10,046 nt of DNA from positions 1 through 10,046 of the forward strand of contig CADCPL010000210.1 of assembly GCA_902803305.1 (NCBI GenBank), in the 5' to 3' direction. Within the stretch, counting starts at the first letter, position 1; every line of letters begins with the position of its first letter. The notes under the pieces were generated by a model, which worked only from the letters and a program-made list of their open reading frames with translations, was not told where the DNA came from and ran no database searches. The DNA comes from an uncultured Lachnospiraceae bacterium. GTDB taxonomy: Bacteria; Bacillota; Clostridia; Lachnospirales; Lachnospiraceae. Below, piece by piece: positions 1 through 6,289 of this stretch. The translations under genes were made by a program, and so were the position numbers.

Positions 1-168
1 GAGAACCTTGCATTCGGATATGACAGTGCCGATGAAGCAAACACCGCATGGATGAACAGCCCTACTCATAAGGACAACATCCTTTATCCTGACTTTAAGA
101 AGATGGCTATCGGTATCTACCAGACCGATGACGGCACGAACTATTGGGCTCAGGAGTACGGATATTGA
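1..168 (+). CDS. CAP/SCP-like extracellular domain protein, C-terminal end only
   Basis: The window opens inside a reading frame of 55 codons ending in TGA. It reads as the last part of a CAP (SCP/PR-1, 'YkwD-like') domain: an ENLAFGYDSADEA segment, then AWMNSPTHKDNIL (compare the family's WMNSPGHRxNIL), then a strand ending in YWAQEYGY. Bacterial CAP proteins are mostly secreted or surface-bound, and their biochemical role is poorly defined. The CAP fold closes the protein with no domain after it, so the missing N-terminal part probably carries the signal peptide and any wall-binding region. The gene is closed by its own terminator and is separate from the operon that follows. Family assignment is firm; function is not inferable. 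Confidence 0.88.
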   Translation, partial: ENLAFGYDSADEANTAWMNSPTHKDNILYPDFKKMAIGIYQTDDGTNYWAQEYGY

Positions 169-186
169 TCAACAGATAATGATTTT

Positions 187-218
187 AAGGAGATGCGCAG
201 GCATCTCCTTTTTTTATT
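187..218 (+). terminator. Rho-independent terminator after the CAP gene
   Basis: A perfect 10-bp stem (187-196 with 201-210, AAGGAGATGC / GCATCTCCTT) closes a GCAG tetraloop. A run of T from 209 to 215 follows, with more T-rich sequence beyond. It starts 18 bases after the CAP stop codon, as expected for an intrinsic terminator of that gene. Confidence 0.93.
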
Positions 219-245
219 CTTTTTTCATAAAACTACAATATATTG

Positions 246-274
246 TTGCAAGTGATAATAAAAAACTCTATAAT
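246..274 (+). promoter_or_regulatory. Sigma-A-type promoter of the deacetylase-bactofilin-pyrH operon
   Basis: TTGCAA (246-251) and a perfect TATAAT (269-274) are separated by 17 bases in an AT-rich stretch just after the CAP terminator. The predicted start is near 281, leaving a very short leader: a GGGGG ribosome site at 286-290 and the deacetylase ATG at 297. No clear terminator separates the following genes until 7378, so this promoter may drive the whole run to rseP. I did not identify internal promoters, and essential genes such as pyrH may have their own. Confidence 0.8.
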
Positions 275-296
275 ATGATACATATGGGGGCTGAGT

Positions 297-1226
297 ATGC
301 GTGTACGAAGATTAAAGCAGCTGCTTTTGTTCGGTCCGTATGTTGTGTTTCTCATATCGATCATCTTATGCATCTCTTTGTTTATCCTTGTTTTCAGGGA
401 AAATAGAAGGATCGACGCGATGCAGGAAGAGATAGAGCTCCTGTCGACTAATCAGGACGGCCTTATCGAGAAGGTCAGTTCGATGGGGTCTTCGGTCGAT
501 GAACTCAGCGATGCTGTGGGGGCTATATCCAATGAGTTGTCTTTGATCGATATTGGTGCCATTGAAGGTGGTACGGCTGCGGCGGGTTCTCCGAGAACCG
601 CATGGCCCAGGAAGGTGTATCTTACCTTTGATGACGGACCGTCGGCAAATACGGGGAAGATACTCGATATACTCGATGAATACGGTGTGAAGGGCAACTT
701 TTTTGTTGTCGGAACGGAGAATGAGAATCTCCGACGGATGTACAAGCGGATCGTGGACGAAGGACATGTTCTTTGCATGCATTCGTATACACACAAGTAT
801 AACGAGATATATTCATCGGTTGATGCGTTCACGGAGGATCTTGATAAGATCACGGCGCTTATCGAGGATGTTACAGGAAAGGAACCTGCCGGTTATCGTT
901 TTCCGGGCGGTTCGAGCAACAGTGTTTCCAAGATACCGATGAAGGAATTCATCAAAGTACTTGATGAACGAGGCATTACTTATTATGACTGGAATATAGT
1001 ATCGGGAGACGCTACCAATCCGATGCTTCCGAAGGAAAAGATCATCGAGAATTCACTTAGTGATCTTTGCGAATTCGAAGAGGCGATGATACTGTTCCAT
1101 GACCTTTCCAACAAGACCAGCACGGTCGAAGCATTGCCTGAGATAATAGAGGCGATACAGGAGAAGGGCATCCCGATAGTTCCTATAGACGACGAAACGA
1201 TCGTAATACATCACTATACACAATAA
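297..1226 (+). CDS. Membrane-anchored coiled-coil CE4 polysaccharide (probably peptidoglycan) deacetylase
   Basis: This 309-residue protein has a basic N-terminus, one membrane segment (about 11-33), a coiled coil (about 39-81) and a NodB-type CE4 deacetylase domain (about 105-305). The CE4 motifs are present: TFDDGP (110-115, D112/D113), HSYTH (H162 and H166, metal ligands), RFPGG (201-205), DWN (231-233) and the final LFHD (H268/D269). CE4 enzymes remove N-acetyl groups from GlcNAc or MurNAc residues; a Gram-positive membrane-anchored member probably acts on peptidoglycan outside the membrane, but the substrate is inferred. The N-terminus looks like an uncleaved anchor rather than a signal peptide with a cleavage site. 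The ATG is preceded by GGGGG (286-290). It is the first gene after the promoter and is followed 20 bases later by a bactofilin. Confidence 0.9.
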   Translation: MRVRRLKQLLLFGPYVVFLISIILCISLFILVFRENRRIDAMQEEIELLSTNQDGLIEKVSSMGSSVDELSDAVGAISNELSLIDIGAIEGGTAAAGSPRTAWPRKVYLTFDDGPSANTGKILDILDEYGVKGNFFVVGTENENLRRMYKRIVDEGHVLCMHSYTHKYNEIYSSVDAFTEDLDKITALIEDVTGKEPAGYRFPGGSSNSVSKIPMKEFIKVLDERGITYYDWNIVSGDATNPMLPKEKIIENSLSDLCEFEEAMILFHDLSNKTSTVEALPEIIEAIQEKGIPIVPIDDETIVIHHYTQ

Positions 1227-1246
1227 TTATTAACGGAGGAGTAAAA

Positions 1247-2236
1247 ATGAGCTTTTTCAAGGATTTTAAGGACGATTTATCACAGGCGGTCAACGAACTG
1301 ATGCCGGAGGAAGGAGCAAGCGATGCAGCTCCGCAGATGGTTGATACCATTTCGGAAACCGCAGCTCCCATAGGACAGGACGATCTTGCCGAGCTTATCA
1401 AAGGGCTTGATGATACAGGCGCTGCAGAACCTGTATTTGAAGAACCTGCACCTGCAGTCGAGACTGCACCTGCGCCTGAACCGGAACCTGTTCCCGCACC
1501 TGCACCTGTTGCAGAGCCTGCACCTGCGCCCGCGCCGGAACCCGCTCCCGCACCTGCGCCCGCTGTTGAGATCCCTGTATATACGGAGGAGATCAAGGCA
1601 GAGGAGCCCAAGCCTGTTGTAGAGCCTATATTTGCTCCGGAAGAGCCCAAGGTAGAGGCTCCCAAGCCTGTTGAGCCCATTTTCTCACAGGAACCCGTTA
1701 AGCAGGAGGTTCCCAATCAGGTTACCGAGCCTATATTCCCTCAGAATACAGAACGTCCCGCTCCTATCAATACATATGCGGAAGGCGTTGATGAGACCGG
1801 TGTGATACCCAACGGCATGACTGTTGTCGGTGATATCACAACGAACGGATCACTCGATATCATGGGTACCGTCAAGGGTAATGTTACAGTTGCGGGCAAG
1901 CTCAATGTTACAGGTAACATCGAGGGAGATTCCAAGGCTGAAGAGATCTTTGCGGACGGCGCAAGGATAATCGGAGAGGTTGTATCGAACGGAACGATCA
2001 AGGTAGGACAGAGCTCTGTTATCAAGGGTAACATGTCAGCCAGTTCGGCAGTCATCGCCGGAGCGGTTAAGGGCGATATAGATGTTAAGGGTCCCGTTGT
2101 TCTTGATTCCACCGCGATCATCATGGGTAACATCAAGAGTAAGTCAATTCAGATCAACAACGGTGCTGCAATCGAGGGTCTGTGCTCGCAGTGCTACGCA
2201 GAGGTCAGCCCTTCAAGCTTCTTTACGGAAGGTTGA
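1247..2236 (+). CDS. Bactofilin (polymer-forming cytoskeletal protein) with long Pro/Ala-rich N-terminal region
   Basis: This 329-residue protein ends in a bactofilin domain (DUF583, about 188-318). Short beta-strand repeats in the style 'GxxVxGxIxxxGxLxIxGxVxGNV' can be followed through GMTVVGDITTNGSLDIMG, GNVTVAGKLNVTGNIEG, IIGEVVSNGTIKVG and GAVKGDIDVKG. Bactofilins polymerise without nucleotide into filaments or membrane-bound scaffolds and often recruit wall enzymes. Most are under 200 residues; here about 185 extra residues precede the core. They comprise an amphipathic start (MSFFKDFKDDL), an acidic stretch, a Pro/Ala linker (66-108) and EPIF-type repeats (61-164). The MSFFKDF start resembles bactofilin membrane-targeting tips, which is inference. 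C313 and C316 form a CxxC near the C-terminus. The ATG follows GGAGGA (1235-1240). The neighbouring deacetylase is a plausible partner, and the pyrH start lies only 6 bases downstream. Confidence 0.9.
   Translation: MSFFKDFKDDLSQAVNELMPEEGASDAAPQMVDTISETAAPIGQDDLAELIKGLDDTGAAEPVFEEPAPAVETAPAPEPEPVPAPAPVAEPAPAPAPEPAPAPAPAVEIPVYTEEIKAEEPKPVVEPIFAPEEPKVEAPKPVEPIFSQEPVKQEVPNQVTEPIFPQNTERPAPINTYAEGVDETGVIPNGMTVVGDITTNGSLDIMGTVKGNVTVAGKLNVTGNIEGDSKAEEIFADGARIIGEVVSNGTIKVGQSSVIKGNMSASSAVIAGAVKGDIDVKGPVVLDSTAIIMGNIKSKSIQINNGAAIEGLCSQCYAEVSPSSFFTEG
1442..1756 (+). repeat. Low-complexity Pro/Ala tract and EPIF-type repeats coded inside the bactofilin gene
   Basis: Codons for residues 66-108 give an irregular run of PAP, PEP and APA units built from cct/ccc/ccg gca/gct/gcg codons. 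Residues 121-170 carry three copies of a loosely repeated unit, (K/Q)(P)V-(V/T)-EPIF, with EPIF at 126-129, 143-146 and 161-164. A relative, EPVF, lies at 61-64. The tract is in frame and probably an extended, disordered spacer with short linear motifs. Confidence 0.8.
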
Positions 2237-2242
2237 TGATAT

Positions 2243-2935
2243 ATGAAGCGTGTATTGCTTAAGCTCAGCGGAGAAGCTCTTGCCGGAGATAAAAAGACCG
2301 GTTTCGATGAAGATACTGTCAGGGCTGTTGCCGTTCAGGTAAAGCAGATAACCGATATGGGCATACAGGTCGGCATAGTGATAGGCGGCGGCAATTTCTG
2401 GAGAGGCCGCAGCAGTGAGAGGATCGACCGTACCAAAGCCGATCAGATCGGAATGCTGGCAACGGTAATGAACTGTATCTATGTGTCGGAGATTTTCAGA
2501 TCCGAAGGGATGAAGACGAACATACTGACACCTTTTGAGATCGGTTCCTTTACCAAGCTGTTCTCCAAGGACCGTGCCAACAAATACTTTGAAAAAGGTA
2601 TGGTGGTATTTTTCGCGGGAGGGACAGGACATCCGTATTTTTCAACGGATACCGGAACTGTTCTTCGTGCGATCGAGGTTGATGCGGATGCGATACTTCT
2701 TGCCAAGGCAGTTGACGGCGTATATGACCGTGATCCCGCAAAGGATCCGAGCGCCAAGAGATATGATGAGATCACGATAGAAGAAGTGATCGATAAGAAG
2801 CTTCAGGTAATAGACCTTACGGCATCCATACTTGCAATGGAAAATAAGATGCCGATGTATGTTTTTTCACTGGGCAAAGAGAACGGGATCGTTGATGCCG
2901 CGAAGGGGGAATGCGGTACACGGATAACCGTGTAG
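2243..2935 (+). CDS. pyrH: UMP kinase (uridylate kinase)
   Basis: This 230-residue cytoplasmic enzyme phosphorylates UMP to UDP with ATP, the first step from UMP to UTP, CTP and the UDP-sugars used for wall precursors. It is a member of the amino-acid-kinase fold. Visible motifs are LLKLSGEAL (5-13), the VIGGGNFWRG loop (46-55), GMLATVMN (70-77), AGGTGHPYFSTDT (125-137) and AKAVDGVYDRDP (154-165). Most homologues have GTGNP where this one has GTGHP. The usual 235-240 length is slightly trimmed at the N-terminus. The ATG follows the bactofilin stop by 6 bases, and the GGAAGG ribosome site (2227-2232) lies inside the bactofilin gene, so the two are probably co-transcribed and perhaps translationally coupled. 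Upstream neighbours are normally rpsB-tsf; here they are not. Confidence 0.97.
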   Translation: MKRVLLKLSGEALAGDKKTGFDEDTVRAVAVQVKQITDMGIQVGIVIGGGNFWRGRSSERIDRTKADQIGMLATVMNCIYVSEIFRSEGMKTNILTPFEIGSFTKLFSKDRANKYFEKGMVVFFAGGTGHPYFSTDTGTVLRAIEVDADAILLAKAVDGVYDRDPAKDPSAKRYDEITIEEVIDKKLQVIDLTASILAMENKMPMYVFSLGKENGIVDAAKGECGTRITV

Positions 2936-2980
2936 CATATCAAGGCGGCCCCGCAAGCTTAAGATCAAGGAGAAGAAGGT

Positions 2981-3535
2981 ATGAGTGAAAGAGTTAAGGA
3001 ATATTCGGACAAGATGGCCAAGACCATAGACCATCTTCAGAATGAGTACGCTACGGTTCGCGCAGGACGTGCGAATCCTCATGTACTTGATAAGCTGCGC
3101 GTTGACTATTACGGAACGCCGACTCCCATACAGCAGGTGGGAAATGTATCTGTTCCGGATCCACGGACGATACAGATAGCGCCTTGGGAGAAGAGCATAC
3201 TGAAGGATATCGAGAAGGCCATTCAGGCCTCGGATATCGGCATCAATCCGTCGAATGACGGAAGCGTCATACGGCTTGTTTTCCCGGAACTTACGGAAGA
3301 GCGAAGAAAAGAACTTGCCAAGGAGATCAAGAAAAAGGGTGAGGATGCCAAGGTTGCGGTCCGTAATATAAGGCGTGACGGAAACGATGCATTTAAGAAG
3401 CTGACGAAGGCGGAAGACCTGTCCGAGGACGAAGTCAAGGATCTTGAGGATGAACTTCAGAAGCTGACGGATAAATACATCAAAGAGATCGATTCTATGG
3501 TGGATGCAAAATCCAAAGAAATAATGACGGTATAG
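2981..3535 (+). CDS. frr: Ribosome recycling factor
   Basis: This 184-residue protein has the standard length and sequence of RRF, which works with EF-G to split post-termination ribosomes. Family stretches run end to end: RAGRANPHVLDKL (28-40) with the conserved arginines, YYGTPTPIQQVGNVSVPDPR (the domain II hinge region), GINPSNDGSVIRLVFPELTEERRKEL, and the C-terminal helix through KEIMTV. No key element is missing. The ATG sits 8 bases after AAGGAG (2967-2972). The 45-base gap from pyrH shows no terminator, so co-transcription is likely. The wording is very close to the Lachnospiraceae form as I remember it. Confidence 0.98.
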   Translation: MSERVKEYSDKMAKTIDHLQNEYATVRAGRANPHVLDKLRVDYYGTPTPIQQVGNVSVPDPRTIQIAPWEKSILKDIEKAIQASDIGINPSNDGSVIRLVFPELTEERRKELAKEIKKKGEDAKVAVRNIRRDGNDAFKKLTKAEDLSEDEVKDLEDELQKLTDKYIKEIDSMVDAKSKEIMTV

Positions 3536-3536
3536 A

Positions 3537-3564
3537 GACCACGACAGAGGGCGTGGTCCTCTGT
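3537..3564 (+). promoter_or_regulatory. Two mutually exclusive hairpins between frr and uppS
   Basis: Hairpin A pairs GACCACG (3537-3543) with CGTGGTC (3552-3558). Hairpin B pairs ACAGAGG (3544-3550) with CCTCTGT (3558-3564). The 5' arm of B lies in the loop of A, and the 3' arms touch and share base 3558, so only one can form fully. B is followed by TTTATAT, a weak U-tract. The element starts 2 bases after the frr stop and ends 6 bases before the uppS ribosome site (3571-3575). It may be a switch, an attenuator or a processing site; the role is inference. Confidence 0.5.
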
Positions 3565-3582
3565 TTATATGGGAGATAGTTC

Positions 3583-4290
3583 ATGAACGTTCCTGATCAT
3601 GTTGCCATAATACTCGATGGTAACGGACGCTGGGCCAAGGCCAAGGGTATGCCGAGAAACTACGGGCATATCCAGGGAGCCAAGACGGTCGAGGTCATAT
3701 GTGAAGAAGCATATAAGATGGGTATCAATTATCTGACGGTATATGCTTTTTCAACCGAGAACTGGTCGAGACCCGAGGACGAGGTCGACCAGCTTATGAA
3801 GCTTCTTCGCAATTACATGAAAACGTGTCGTCAGACTGCGAAGAAGAACAATATGTGCGTAAGGGTCATCGGCGACAAGTCAAGACTCGATCCCGATATC
3901 CGGGAGTCGATAGCCGCACTTGAGGAAGCTTCCAAGGATAATACGGGACTGCATTTTCAGGTTGCGATCAATTACGGCAGCCGTGATGAGATAGTGCGCG
4001 CCGTGAATCATATCAATGAAGACATAGCAGCCGGCAAGATCACGGGCCCTGTAACAGAGCAGCTAATGGATGAATATCTTGATACGAAAGGTCTGCCCGC
4101 TCCCGATCTTCTGATCAGAACGAGCGGTGAGCAGAGACTGTCCAATTTTCTGCTGTGGCAGCTGGCGTATACGGAGTTCTATTTCACCGATGTGCATTGG
4201 CCTGATTTTTCCAAAGAAGAACTTATCCGCGCGTGCGAAGCATACAGCAGCAGAGACAGGCGTTACGGCGGTCATGCCCGGGAGGTGTGA
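3583..4290 (+). CDS. uppS: Isoprenyl transferase (undecaprenyl diphosphate synthase)
   Basis: This 235-residue cis-prenyltransferase adds isopentenyl units to farnesyl diphosphate to give undecaprenyl diphosphate, the lipid carrier for peptidoglycan and other wall polymers. It shows HVAIILDGNGRWAKAKG (6-22) with the catalytic and Mg-binding D12, the YAFSTENWSRP segment (54-64), and RTSGEQRLSNFLLWQ (179-193) with the diphosphate-binding arginines, followed by the conserved E198 of YTEFYF. The ATG lies 7 bases after GGGAG (3571-3575). Its TGA shares its last base with the cdsA ATG, a typical coupled junction. Substrate is supplied in part by dxr two genes downstream. Confidence 0.97.
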   Translation: MNVPDHVAIILDGNGRWAKAKGMPRNYGHIQGAKTVEVICEEAYKMGINYLTVYAFSTENWSRPEDEVDQLMKLLRNYMKTCRQTAKKNNMCVRVIGDKSRLDPDIRESIAALEEASKDNTGLHFQVAINYGSRDEIVRAVNHINEDIAAGKITGPVTEQLMDEYLDTKGLPAPDLLIRTSGEQRLSNFLLWQLAYTEFYFTDVHWPDFSKEELIRACEAYSSRDRRYGGHAREV

Positions 4291-5117
4291 TGTTTAAGGT
4301 AAGAGTACTTAGCGGAATAGTGGTTGCAGCACTCATGCTCTTATGTGCATGGCTGGGAGGAGCATATCTTCTGGTCCTTCTAGCAGGCGTATCCGTTGTC
4401 GGACTGTATGAGTTCTATCACGCCGTCGGGCTTCTTTCTGACGGAAAATACATCGATCTTCTTACGGGGGTCGGATATGCGGCAACCGTTGCGTACTATA
4501 TCATTATGGGGGTCACACAGTCGATGCATGCGCTGCTTTTTGTCATCGTGCTGCTGATGATCGTATTTATGGGTGTGTACGTGTTTACTTTTCCGAAGTA
4601 TAATGCATCTTCGATAATGCCGACATTCTTCGGATTTTTCTATGTCAGCGTGATGCTCGGTTTCGTGTATATGACAAGATCGCTCGAACAGGGGATATTC
4701 GTTGTATGGCTGATATTCTTTTCATCATGGTTTTGTGATGTGTTCGCATATTTTACGGGTATGCTGATCGGAAAGCACAGGCTCGCACCGGTACTGTCGC
4801 CGAAGAAGTCTATAGAGGGTGCCATAGGCGGAGTCGTATTCCCTGCGATATTCGGGGCGATCTATGGATACTGCATAAACAGATATGCCGTTCCGGGATT
4901 TCCGATAGCTGCGACAGCGGCACTTACTGCGATAGGTGCTGTCGTTTCACAGGTCGGGGACCTGTCCGCGAGTGCGATCAAGCGTAACCACGATATCAAG
5001 GATTACGGAAATATCATACCCGGACACGGAGGGATACTCGACCGGTTTGACAGCGTTATATTTACGGCACCGATGATATTTTTTACCGCAGGTCTATTTC
5101 TTGAGGTATTTGGATAA
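4290..5117 (+). CDS. cdsA: Phosphatidate cytidylyltransferase (CDP-diacylglycerol synthase)
   Basis: This integral membrane enzyme of 275 residues converts phosphatidic acid and CTP to CDP-diacylglycerol, the precursor of phospholipids. The sequence is almost all hydrophobic, with about seven or eight membrane segments. The family signature lies at 228-254: S228, K231-R232, K237-D238, H246-G-G, D251-R and D254 are all present. The conserved PKKSIEG (171-177) precedes it. I chose the ATG at 4290 because GGAGGT (4281-4286) lies just before it, it overlaps the uppS stop by one base, and the product starts MFKVRVLSG like other family members. An in-frame ATG at 4233 would add 19 polar residues inside uppS without a good ribosome site. 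Confidence 0.95.
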   Translation: MFKVRVLSGIVVAALMLLCAWLGGAYLLVLLAGVSVVGLYEFYHAVGLLSDGKYIDLLTGVGYAATVAYYIIMGVTQSMHALLFVIVLLMIVFMGVYVFTFPKYNASSIMPTFFGFFYVSVMLGFVYMTRSLEQGIFVVWLIFFSSWFCDVFAYFTGMLIGKHRLAPVLSPKKSIEGAIGGVVFPAIFGAIYGYCINRYAVPGFPIAATAALTAIGAVVSQVGDLSASAIKRNHDIKDYGNIIPGHGGILDRFDSVIFTAPMIFFTAGLFLEVFG

Positions 5118-5122
5118 GGTTT

Positions 5123-6289
5123 ATGAAAAAAATCGTTGTGATGGGCTCTACCGGGTCCATCGGTACGCAGACACTTGATATAGCAAGAGAACATAAGGAC
5201 GAGCTGGAGGTTGTTGCACTGACGGCTTGCTTAAGTGTTGATATGATGGAGCAGCAGGCGAGGGAATTTTCCCCGAAGATCGTTGCGATGTATGACGAGA
5301 AGTCTGCCGGTGAACTGTCCGCAAGGCTTAAGGATACGGACATCAAAGTCCTTGCCGGAATGGACGGACTGATCGCTGCGGCTTCAATGGAAGAAGCGGA
5401 TACGGTGGTGACTGCCATGGTCGGGATGATCGGCATCAGACCTACCATAGCAGCGATAGAAGCAGGGCATGATATAGCGCTTGCCAACAAGGAGACACTC
5501 GTATGCGCGGGACATATCATAATGCCGCTGGCAAAGAGATGCAATGTTTCGATCTATCCCGTGGACAGCGAGCACAGTGCGATCTTCCAGTCGCTTGACA
5601 GCGAGGATCATGCTGATGTGGAGCGCATCATACTGACGGCATCAGGCGGTCCGTTCAGGACCTGTTCATATGAGCAGCTGGAGGGCATGACGGCGGCCGA
5701 TGCCCTGAAGCATCCGAACTGGAGCATGGGAGCCAAGATCACGGTTGATTCTGCGACTCTTGTTAATAAGGGACTTGAGGTCATGGAGGCCTGTCATCTG
5801 TTCGGAGTCGGTCTTGATGATATAGAGGTTGTGATCCATCCGCAGTCCATAATACATTCCGCGGTCATGTTCCGCGACGGGGCGATAATGGCGCAGATGG
5901 GAAGCCCCGATATGAAGCTTCCGATCCAGTACGCGCTGTTTTATCCGAGAAGACCTTACCTTGCCACAGAGAGGGTTGATCTGGTAAAGCTCGGATCGCT
6001 CACTTTTGAAAAGCCCGATCCCGAAAAGTTTAAGGGCTTTAAGTATGCGTATGAAGCCGCAAGGTGCGGCGGCAGTATGCCTACTGTGTTCAATGCCGCA
6101 AATGAAAGAGCGGTCGCACTGTTCCTTAAAGGAAAGATAGGGTTTACCGATATCGCGCGTCTTATAAAAAATGCCATGGACACTGTTCCGGTTTCGGCGG
6201 ATCCTGATGTGGATATGATATTTGAAGCTGAAGATGCCGCAATAGCGGCTGTTGATAAAATGTGTGAGCATTTGGGAGAAAAGAATTGA
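5123..6289 (+). CDS. dxr: 1-deoxy-D-xylulose 5-phosphate reductoisomerase
   Basis: This 388-residue cytoplasmic enzyme rearranges and reduces DXP to 2-C-methyl-D-erythritol 4-phosphate with NADPH, the committed step of the MEP isoprenoid route. The N-terminal dinucleotide loop GSTGSIG is at 8-14. LANKETLV (120-127) holds the substrate-binding lysine K123. The metal site is PVDSEHSA (D148, E150) with E219 in VNKGLEVME. HPNWSMGAKITVDSATLVNKG (197-217) and HPQSIIHS (239-246) are intact, and length is normal. The gene begins 5 bases after cdsA; its ribosome site is weak (AAGG at 5116-5119, overlapping the cdsA stop), so it may depend on translation coming off cdsA. It feeds precursors to uppS in the same run. 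Confidence 0.97.
   Translation: MKKIVVMGSTGSIGTQTLDIAREHKDELEVVALTACLSVDMMEQQAREFSPKIVAMYDEKSAGELSARLKDTDIKVLAGMDGLIAAASMEEADTVVTAMVGMIGIRPTIAAIEAGHDIALANKETLVCAGHIIMPLAKRCNVSIYPVDSEHSAIFQSLDSEDHADVERIILTASGGPFRTCSYEQLEGMTAADALKHPNWSMGAKITVDSATLVNKGLEVMEACHLFGVGLDDIEVVIHPQSIIHSAVMFRDGAIMAQMGSPDMKLPIQYALFYPRRPYLATERVDLVKLGSLTFEKPDPEKFKGFKYAYEAARCGGSMPTVFNAANERAVALFLKGKIGFTDIARLIKNAMDTVPVSADPDVDMIFEAEDAAIAAVDKMCEHLGEKN
6274..6288 (+). promoter_or_regulatory. Ribosome site and TTG start of rseP inside the end of dxr
   Basis: GGGAG (6274-6278) precedes a TTG at 6286-6288 by 7 bases. The TTG overlaps the dxr TGA, so the two genes share bases 6286-6289. Starting here gives MKIVLGIAILAVIIITHEFGH, placing the HExxH at the position expected for the family. 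No ATG or GTG fits better. The rare start and overlap suggest rseP is made at a lower, coupled level. Confidence 0.85.

Noticed and set aside
128..406. Open frame of 92 codons across the CAP terminator and the operon promoter
   Set aside because: It starts inside the CAP gene in another frame, runs through a clear terminator and promoter, and has no ribosome site or recognisable domain.
1183..1716. Minus-strand Gly/Ser/Ala-rich frame opposite the bactofilin
   Set aside because: Its composition is the reverse complement of the Pro/Ala tract; it is a shadow without its own signals.
2945..2954. GCGG/CCGC hairpin between pyrH and frr as a terminator
   Set aside because: Only 4 bp with a 2-base loop and no T-run.
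3537..3564. H-type pseudoknot from the two frr-uppS helices
   Set aside because: Both crossing loops would have zero length with 6-7 bp stems, which is sterically unlikely; competing hairpins fit better.
4233..4289. Longer cdsA start at 4233
   Set aside because: The extra 19 residues are polar and unlike the family, no good ribosome site precedes it, and the ATG at 4290 has GGAGGT and couples to the uppS stop.
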